Below, one piece after another: positions 57,014 to 64,000 of a stretch of 64,000 bases of DNA. Each line of letters opens with the position of its first letter. Position 1 is the first letter of the stretch. This DNA is from Isoetes taiwanensis (Eukaryota > Streptophyta > Lycopodiopsida > Isoetales > Isoetaceae). Below the pieces are notes generated by a model. That model made no database searches. It worked only from the letters and a program-made list of their open reading frames with translations, and was not told the origin of the DNA. The DNA is taken from positions 1,866,968 to 1,930,967 of the forward strand of contig JAJEKV010000111.1 in assembly GCA_021234155.1 (NCBI GenBank). Direction: 5' to 3'. The position numbers and the translations under genes were made by a program.

Positions 57014-59123
57014 CTAGTAATAGTGCCCAGCGTTGCTGGGCATAATTTGGGAGCCTGTGTGGACGGAAACCTATTCAGTCCAGACTTCTTTTCATAAATC
57101 ATATAATAGAAATCAAGCCCAATATTGCTGAAGTATAAAAGGTTTTTGTGCATTTAATACCATTTCCTGTTCCTTTGCTTTTCGCTCTATCCCGTGTTTT
57201 TCCTTTTTCCTCATTATCCTACACACTTTCCTTTTTTCCTTTTCTCTTTTTCCTTTTCTCTTATTTTTCTCATACGTTATCTTTTTCCCTTCTCCCCTTT
57301 TTCTTTTTTTAGCCCCCTTCTCCCTCCCTTCTCTTCTCTTTCCCTTCCCTTCCCTTCCCTTTCCCCTTCCCCTTTCCCTTTCCCTTCGCATTTCCCTTCC
57401 CATTTTCCTTTTTCTGATAGGCTTTTTCTCTTCCCCTTTCATCTTTTTCCCGCCCTTCCTATTTTTCCCTTTCTTTTTTCATTTTCTCGTTCCCTTTTCC
57501 CATGCCCTTTTTTCTTCTCTCTTCTCCATCTTTTCGTGTGGTCTGTTTCTTCCTTTCCCCACCATCTTCCTCTGTATCCTGTGCTCTTTTTCCCCATCTC
57601 TTTTTGCCATTTCCTTCTCCTATTTTTCTTATGCCTTTTTTTCCCTTCCCTTCCCCCCTTTCTGCTTCCCTTTTCTTTTTTCATTTCCCTTCCCTTTTCA
57701 TCTTTTTCCCACCCTGTCACTTTTCTCCGTGCCCTTTTTCCCTTTCTCTTTTCTCATTCCTTTTCATTTTCGCTTTCCTTTTCCCTTTTCTTATGCCTCT
57801 TTCCATTCGCATTTCTCCATCTATTTCATGTGCCCCTTTTCTTTTTTTTCCCATCCTCCGCATTTTCCCTCTTCCACTTTTCCCTTTTCTCCCTTTTTTT
57901 GCCCCTTTTCTGTTCCTTTTTTCCCTTTCCTCACCATTTCCCTCTTCCCTTTTTTCTCGTGCCCTTTTCCCCTTCATCTCTTCCTTTTTTTTTCATTCCT
58001 TGCTCTCCACCCTTTTCCTTTCCCCCTCCCTTTTCCTCCTTTTCTCACCCTTTCCCTCTTTCCTTTTCCTCGGTGCCTTTTTATCTTCCTTTTTTCCCTC
58101 TATTTTTTCTTTTCCCCATTCCCTGTCCCTTTTCTAATGCCATTTTCCCCTTTCCTTCTCCTCTTTCCTTACCTTTTCTCTTCCTTTTTTCGATGCCCTA
58201 TTTTCGTTTCCCTTTCCTCTTTCTTCACCATTTCCCTCTTCCCCTTTTTTTGCACGTCCTTTCCCCCTTCCCTTTTGCCCTTTTCCTCGTGCCCTTTTCC
58301 TAGGTTCCCTTTTCCCATTTCCATCTCCTTTTTTCTTTTTTCCTTTTCCTTTCCCTCATCTTATGCTCTTTGTTCGTCCCCTTCTCCCCACCCTTTTCCT
58401 GATCATCTTTTTCCTCTCCCTTTTCCCACATTTCCCTCTTTCCCTTTTCTCGATGCTTTTTATCTTCCTATTTTCCCCTTTCGATTTCCTTTTTTCCATG
58501 CCATTTTCCGTTTTCCTTCTCCTCTTTCCTCACCTTTTCTCTCTAACCTTTTCCCTTCCTCTTTTTGATGCTCTCTTTTCATTTCTCTTTTCCTCTTTCT
58601 TCACCCTTTCCCTCTTCTTTTTTTTTCCCATGCCCTTTCCCCCTTTCCTTTTGCCCTTTTTTCCTCGTGCCTTTTTCCAGGTTCCCTTTTTCCCTTTCCA
58701 TCTCCCTTTTTCTTTTTTCCTTTCCCTTTCCTTTTTTCCATGCACTTTGTTCGTTCCCTTCTTCCCACCTTTTTTCCTTACCTTTTCCTACCATTTCCTT
58801 CTTCCCCTTTTTCCCTTCTCTTTCTCCCTCTCTATTTCTATTCTTTTTTCCATTTTCCCATGCCATTTTTTCTTCCCTTTTTCCCTTTCTTTGTCCTTTT
58901 CCTCTTCCCCTTTTTCCCATGCCCTTTTTCCCTTCCTTTTTTCCTTTTACCCGTGCCTTTCCTCCCCGTTCCTTTTCCTTTTCTCTTAAGAGACCAAATC
59001 ATAACTAATTACGATAGTGGGAAGTTGTGCTATAAATCTCGGCCTTTAGTTTCAATCAGATGATCTCAGCCATTTAAATTAGGGCTTGATCCATTCCATA
59101 CGACATAACATTATAATATAAGA
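57014..59123 (-). mobile_element. Helitron B2 (2.11 kb) with polypyrimidine core, inside Helitron C
   Basis: Read on the minus strand it begins TCTTATATTATAATG (59123 leftward) and ends with the hairpin GCCCAGC-AAC-GCTGGGC, then ACTATTACTAG at 57014. A (57013) and T (59124) flank it on the plus strand. The ends match Helitron B1, including the shared words GGAAACCTATT and TGGGAAGTTGTG just inside. Non-autonomous, no coding. Confidence 0.92.
57180..58985. repeat. ~1.8-kb homopyrimidine tract of Helitron B2
   Basis: Same composition and words as in B1, about 350 bp longer. The long Phe/Pro/Ser/Leu frame at 57194-58303 and its Lys/Glu/Arg-rich antisense frames are artefacts of the missing purines. 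Confidence 0.95.
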
Positions 59124-59341
59124 TATGCGTGATAATAAACGGAAGTAAGCTCCTCATGGATTAACCAATGGATGTTAAGTAGCACGGGGACAATGATGTA
59201 TTTGTGCACGCATAAGCTAGAATTTATCCAAATGAGGAATAAGATCAAAGATGTCCAAACCGAGGCGAGGCCCCGGCCGGAGGCGGGGGCCGAGCCAAGG
59301 AAGGGTGCAAAAGAAAAGGGTCAGGCCGGGCCCTTTTCTAG

Positions 59342-60148
59342 TACTATAATAAATAGTTCATCACAACTAAAAAATATTCATTAAGTGTTTCTTTTAGGTG
59401 CCAAACATCATCTTCCAATACTCGACCCCATCCATAACACACCACTTGAACCATAATTAAAGTTACGTTATAATCAAGCAACTCATTCCACATGAAAGCG
59501 GTGAAATATTTGGAATTTGAAGATAAAAACAAGAAAACTTGTCAATTGAATTAGAAACTCAAGATGACTTTGAACTATCAACCTCATTTAGTGTGCCTAC
59601 AAGTGCATAAAAAAGAATATTGTTAGGTAAAGGAAAGCACCTAGAAGCACGCTGCAATGATTCACATAAATACTTAATTAGAATACTGAGGACATTCAAA
59701 ATTGTTTAGTCTTGAGGCTTTAGTTTTTTTGATAGGGTACATAAGTGTGTGATTGAGAAATGGTAGCAATGGTGTAAATTGTTAAGCCATGATATCAATG
59801 GCTAGGAAGGTTCATGACGGCAGAGTTATTGTTGTAGAAAATGAAGGACAGAATGTATGATTCTTTTGGGTCGGGGCTAGCAAGTAGAGGACAAATAAGC
59901 ACTACAAGGAGATAGGAAGGTGCTTAGAATCACATTCACATTCTGGTAGATGCTGCATCACATCCTAGTAGTTTCTTGTAGATATGCACCCTGATCGGGA
60001 GATTAAATTTGGGTTGCATCACTCATGCACATTAAGTATTTTATATGCCCTCTTTTGTAACAACATTCCCTAACAGATCATGTGAACTGTTATGTTAAAG
60101 TTTTAAGGAAGGAGTAATGGTAGATCACATGCAATTATTGCCTATAAG
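59342..60148. other. Unassigned AT-rich spacer
   Basis: No gene or element end recognised. Confidence 0.4.
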
Positions 60149-60430
60149 GGACCGTCGAAGGACATGAGCCTCTTGGCCAGCCCCTTAAAGGCTGTGGTGG
60201 CCTTTGCTCGACCATCCCACATTATAATTGAGGATGGGGTGATTACTAAAGGGTACGTTCTCATGGAGCAGACCCAACTTCAACTGGTCTAGATCAGGTT
60301 CGACGATCCTGATGAGTGGCCTGACTTGGATAGGGGTAGCAGACTGGCATTCCTAGAAATCACATTTGATTTCTGGAACGTCTCAAAGTTGCCTTTGAAG
60401 GCGTAGTTAGAGTCGTTGCACGGGAACACT
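60149..60430 (+). pseudogene. Degenerate coding relic of unknown family
   Basis: One frame reads SLLASPLKAVVAFARPSHII, then VITKGYVLMEQTQLQLV, a TAG, then IRFDDPDEWPDLDRG and LAFLEITFDFWNVSKLP before another TAG. Protein-like composition over 90 codons with only one internal stop suggests an old coding sequence. No family is recognised. A retroelement gag is possible. Confidence 0.35.
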
Positions 60431-60688
60431 TTGGCTTCGACTTGAGCTTCAAAGTTTTGTCAGATCAGCCTCCAAGGGAACGCGCCTTAAGCCTTCTAAT
60501 TTTTCAATCTCTAGTGAAAGAGAGCATATTTTAACGTCCACGTGGGACTAGTGTATGAGACGCGCAAACCATACCAATGTTAAGCTTAGCATCACATAAT
60601 AACAGGGCTTGGAATAAAGAATATCCTTCCTTGTCAGCAAGTTATAATCCTGATCAGCATCCTAGTCAGCATTAGGACCAACGCCGGA

Positions 60689-60973
60689 TTGACTAATCTG
60701 CCGGATCTTTTTCATCTGCATTCTTTCATCTGCCTCCTTCTTTCTGTCCTTTGCTTTGTATTTTTTAGCTCGACTCTCCATAGCTGTGAAGCTTTTAGTT
60801 GCGGGTCAATTCCGGTGGGAGCTATGGCTATGGGAGGTTCTTCCGGAAACAAAGAGTCCAAGTGGTACAAAGGATCTTCGTCTCAAAGGTATGTACCAAA
60901 TTTTAAATTTCAAGCATGGGCGGGAAAAAAAAGGCGGGGTATTAGAAAAAGGCGGGGTAAAAAAATACGTTGA
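60689..60973 (+). CDS. Short hypothetical ORF, uncertain
   Basis: 94 codons. The first ~30 are hydrophobic (LLLSVLCFVFF) like a signal peptide. The end is basic and runs into (A/G)-rich repeats (AAAAAGGCGGGGTA, twice). No domain and no start-context support. It could be chance. Confidence 0.2.
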   Translation: MTNLPDLFHLHSFICLLLSVLCFVFFSSTLHSCEAFSCGSIPVGAMAMGGSSGNKESKWYKGSSSQRYVPNFKFQAWAGKKRRGIRKRRGKKIR

Positions 60974-60979
60974 AAAAAA

Positions 60980-61395
60980 AATTGTAAAATAAATGCTACA
61001 ATAGGATTATATTTTGGCGTCTATTTACACGTTCCCAATTTTTCTCTTTTTATGTGTGTGCTACTATGTTCACACGTTAAACATTATGTTGCCATGGTGC
61101 ACGTTTTCTAAGCATATATTTTTATTATAAGGTAAAAATTTAACTTTTCAAAGATCATGATATACTTTACACCTTGTTTAACCCTCTATAGTGATCATCC
61201 TCTATAGTTCCTAATACAATGTAAGGTTTACATATTAATAGATTTAATGCATAGGTCTAATAGGCTCTCATAGGTTTAATGCACAAGTTTACATTGGTTT
61301 AATTATTTCAATGTGCTTGAAGTGGTATATTACATAGATTTACATATTTTTAATGTATATCTTTCATAGGTTTAATGGATAGGTTTAGATTGGTT
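60980..61395. other. AT-rich spacer
   Basis: Nothing coding. Several TAGGTTTAAT-like words recur between 61220 and 61390, a weak short-period repetition. Confidence 0.4.
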
Positions 61396-61400
61396 TAGAT

Positions 61401-61915
61401 CGCGAGTCGAGAAAAGGCTCTCAGACTTGCGTTTTTTACTCTAAGCTGCCTTTCTCGACTCGCGAGTCGAGAAAGGCCATTAGAGGGGCCGTGAGTTGAG
61501 AAAGGCCCTCAAAAAACTTTTTTTTTCCTAGTTAAAAAAAAAAAGGGAAAAAAAAGTTTTTTTTTTTTGCTCTGACCTACGTTTCTCGACTCGCGAGTCG
61601 AGAAAGGCCATTAATGGGGCCTTGAGGGTGAGTCGAGAAAGGTCCTCAAAAAGCTTTTTCTTTTTCCTACAGACCTGCCTTTTCTATAGAATTGGCCCAT
61701 AGACCTGCATTTTTCACTCTGAGTTTCCTTTCTCAACTCGAGAAAAGCCATCAGAGGGGCCTTGAGGGTCTTTCTCGACTCGCGTTCCTACTTAAAAAAA
61801 GGGGAAAAAAGCTTCTTTTTTGGGGTCTAAGCTACATTTCTCGACTCGCGGAGTCGAGAAAGGCCCCCGTAGCCTTAGGGCCTTTCTTGACTCGCGAGTC
61901 GAGAAAAGGCCTCAG
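61401..61915. repeat. Array of large palindromes around CTCGACTCGCGAGTCGAG
   Basis: A perfect 30-nt palindrome lies at 61448-61477 (half-site GCCTTTCTCGACTCG). A perfect 24-nt version is at 61582-61605, a version with one extra central G at 61837-61861, and a near-perfect one at about 61881-61909. Half-copies occur at 61401, 61634, 61735 and 61771. Between them run repeated phrases such as GGGGCCTTGAGGGT and poly(A)/poly(T) blocks. Not coding. Confidence 0.9.
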
Positions 61916-61919
61916 ACCT

Positions 61920-62520
61920 ACATTCTTCAGAAGTGGACCTTAGAACTGATTGTCTTCTTATTTGTATTGTCTGTAGCATCACTTGCATTAACTTAATTTT
62001 GCCTTTCCCGGTACAGATCGCGAACAGAAAGGACATGATCCAGAGCCATGGAAAGGCCTGTTCATTAAGGAAAGAGGACGACAAGAGGTTGGTGACATGC
62101 ATTGGTCAGGCTAGCGTATTCAGATTTCTATTCTCTTCAAGTTGCTCTTGTGACTTGGAACACCTCAGACCTTGCTCGCATCTTCGCTCCTAGAGGTGGT
62201 CCGTGGTTTTAAGATGATGTAATATTTATGTCAGCCCGACCATCATGGTATCTTCAACCATTGTAAAATACAATGTAATGAAATTATTTATGAATAAAAA
62301 TTCAGGGCAGATCAGCACTTTGTTTATAGAGAGATAGCATTTTCATTGATTTTAGTCGTGCTCCTCGCTAACCGAGAAAAATAGACCACGTAATTTTCCT
62401 TAACATTTTTTTTCATACAGGAAAACAGGCATCTTCTAAAGCAATAATGCGGTTTTAAAAGTTTCCCTTGTCCTTTTTTGTGTAAAATAACAGGGTTAAA
62501 AAAAAAAAAGTGGGAATGGA
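61920..62520. other. Spacer between the palindrome array and the LINE-2-family copy
   Basis: Short frames only (for example 61933-62193), no recognisable domain. Poly(A)-like runs near 62285 and 62495. Confidence 0.4.
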
Positions 62521-62540
62521 ATGAGACCCACTTTAATTAA

Positions 62541-63795
62541 ATGCGACTTAAAAGGCACAGGCTCCATATGACGGATTCAGATGTTTGCCCTAGGTGTCTT
62601 AGTCACAGGGAAGACGAGGAGCACCTCTTCTGGTCCTGTACCTGGTCAGAATGGGTTCTCGAGCTCGCCTCCACTCTGTTTGGATATGATCTTAATCACA
62701 TTTCCACCAAGAAACGAAGAGCTATAGCTGCAATAAGGACAGGATCCCACCATCTCAGAATTGAGACAAGCTGCTGGGGTACGGATGGAGGGCAGGGAAT
62801 CCCCTGGCATGAGAGATTATGCCAGTGCTGTCACATGCAGATAGTAGAAGATGAACACCATGCTCTACAGGAATGCCCAGCATATGCACACATCCGAGCA
62901 GCTCATGCCGATCTCAGATGCTCTGAGATAGCAATTCACCAACTGCTGGCTTCACCAATGGTGGCACGTCTTGCATCCTACATTCTGCAAGTCTCCACCG
63001 CCAGGGAGTCCCTCACAGCACAGGGAATTTGAGCGCCCAGATAGGGCCTCTCAACGCCTACTACAAGGGTTATTCCTCCCACACGGGGGGTTTTTTCATC
63101 CCAGTGGTAGAGACACATTGTACAGGGTTTCTGTGGTTTTATTTTGTGTTTGGAAACTTTTCGCTATATTGTAAAACCGTCTCACAGGCCAGTTGGCCTC
63201 CGAGGACGTTAAAATATACTTCCTTCTTGCCAAATTATCCCAATGATTGGAGGTTGTATATTCTTATGTGGAGAATTTGGAAAGGCAGGAACAACTTCAT
63301 CTTTAACTGTGATATTACTCACCCGGAAGCTGTCATCAAGCAAATTGAATATGATATTAAATGGATTATTGCCGCTGCATAAAGCTTATTATGGTTCTCA
63401 CAATTCTCTTGTTGGTATTTCAGGAATTGTTTTTGTGCTGGTGCGTAAGCTCAAGTGGAAGAAGATTGATCTGGTTGTCAACCAACAATGGATCAAAGTA
63501 TTCGGACCTCCAGATTTGTATAGTCATGAGGAGCCATGTCTCTGCAATTGCTGCTGTGACTAGAATCCGGATGCAAGAAGAGGCATGCTCTACGAAGCTA
63601 GGGACAACAAAGGCCGCTTCAATATGGCAAGGGCAGAAACATGTCTGTGTGTATTCTGTACCCTCACAGTGGTTAGAGGCAGAGGCATCATCTTTCCTTT
63701 CTTATCTACTTACTAGGGTTATACTTCCCTGTAAAAAGTACTTTTTGTTAACTTATAACTTATAATTAATATACAAATACGCTTTCAATCAAAAA
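62541..63795 (+). mobile_element. 5'-truncated LINE-2-family copy, interrupted by LINE-5
   Basis: 62541-62702 encodes HMTDSDVCPRCLSHREDEEH, then LFWSCTWSEWVLELAS. 63211-63382 encodes FLPNYPNDWRLYILMWRIWK, then HPEAVIKQIEYDIKW. Together they match the LINE-2 ORF2 tail, and 63383-63780 matches its 3' UTR (CGGACCTCCAGA, GGCTAAAGCAGAAGC-like words). It ends in an A-rich tail near 63790. Confidence 0.85.
62703..63210 (+). mobile_element. LINE-5 fragment inserted in the LINE-2-family copy
   Basis: It encodes RAIAAIRTGSHHLRIETSCW, then LCQCCHMQIVEDEHHALQEC and LASYILQVSTARESL to TGA at 63030. It is related to 45615-45930. It interrupts the LINE-2 frame between DLNHIS and the resumed FLPNYPNDW. The 3' end carries GAGGACGTTAAAATAT. 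No clear target duplication was found. Confidence 0.7.
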
Positions 63796-64000
63796 AAAGA
63801 AAAGAAGAGGTCTTTCCTAATCCTCTTCGTTCTAGCCCACCCATCCAAGGTCAATGCTATTTCTTTAAACCTTCTTAATACTTAATTAAAATGCTAGTTA
63901 CCTACGAAACATTAGCTAAAATAACAATTTTGCAAATAAACATAACACATAGGTATTTGGGTTTTCCAATTGAACTTGGAGATTTTTCAAAAAAAAATTT
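63796..64000 (+). mobile_element. Second copy of Helitron C sequence, running off the window
   Basis: 63796-63880 matches 51280-51361, and 63881-64000 matches 56162-56290 without Helitron D between them. It therefore serves as the empty-site version of the D insertion. Confidence 0.85.

Larger units (their letters stand above)
51280..59341 (+). mobile_element. Helitron C: older autonomous-type Helitron remnant holding D and B2
   Basis: Its pieces are about 51280-51361, 56162-57013 (helicase tail) and 59124-59341. The likely 3' end is at 59338-59341: a G/C-rich stem region (AAAAGGG...CCCTTTT), then CTAG, then T. A second copy of its sequence occupies 63796-64000. The 5' end was not found, and the left limit given is only where homology is visible. 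Confidence 0.6.

Noticed and set aside
57194-58303. 369-codon open frame in the second pyrimidine tract
   Set aside because: Same artefact as in Helitron B1.
1-64000. CRISPR arrays, tRNA or rRNA genes, bacterial promoters
   Set aside because: No short regularly spaced repeat array with unique spacers, no tRNA cloverleaf and no rRNA motif were recognised by eye.

Overview
This window looks like repeat-rich land-plant nuclear DNA. The evidence is spliced genes with GT-AG introns, an mTERF-family gene, L1-type LINEs, a Ty3/gypsy chromovirus primed by initiator-Met tRNA, and Helitrons with plant-type ends. A degenerate PPR-like fragment and the element mix would fit a fern or other seed-free vascular plant, but the sequence alone does not name the species. 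No rRNA, tRNA, CRISPR or bacterial-type operon was seen.

Layout. 1-3848 is a ~690-bp tandem array. 4706 to about 13.5 kb is a decayed, near full-length LINE on the minus strand (LINE-1). 13.7-19.1 kb is the only gene-like stretch: a four-exon gene (13992-15901) with an N-terminal SAM domain and a C-terminal transposase-associated (DUF8039-like) module, an unidentified exon (16958-17262), and a frameshifted mTERF gene on the minus strand (18260-19109). From 20.1 to 49.9 kb there is a nest. LINE-3 (plus strand) is split by a chromovirus (21199-49162, 5-bp target duplication GATAC). The chromovirus is in turn split by LINE-2 (18-bp target duplication), which carries a MITE in its 5' ORF. The chromovirus 3' LTR is interrupted by Helitron A (40645-47695), and Helitron A contains Helitron B1 (43069-44829). 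From 49.9 to 59.3 kb an older Helitron (C) with a helicase remnant holds Helitron D (51362-56161) and Helitron B2 (57014-59123). 59.3-64 kb holds remnants, an array of large perfect palindromes (61.4-61.9 kb), a LINE-2-family copy with another LINE inserted in it, and a second copy of Helitron C sequence.

Most notable find. Between its primer-binding site and gag, the chromovirus has about 5 kb of extra coding sequence. The first extra ORF (23978-25210) ends in an unmistakable histone H3 fold. It is fused to a novel N-terminal region and lies in the same element as a C-terminal chromodomain. A second extra ORF (25471-26825) ends in a weaker histone-fold-like stretch, and a third (27056-27543) is unrecognised. 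An element carrying both an H3-like protein and a chromodomain suggests a chromatin-targeting strategy, although this copy is decayed.

Second find. Two Helitrons of one family (B1, B2) consist almost entirely of a 1.5-1.8 kb pure pyrimidine tract between normal Helitron ends. Helitrons A, B1, B2 and D can be delimited to the base from 5'-TC, a hairpin plus CTAG-3', and insertion between A and T; A and D are confirmed by an uninterrupted copy of the target.
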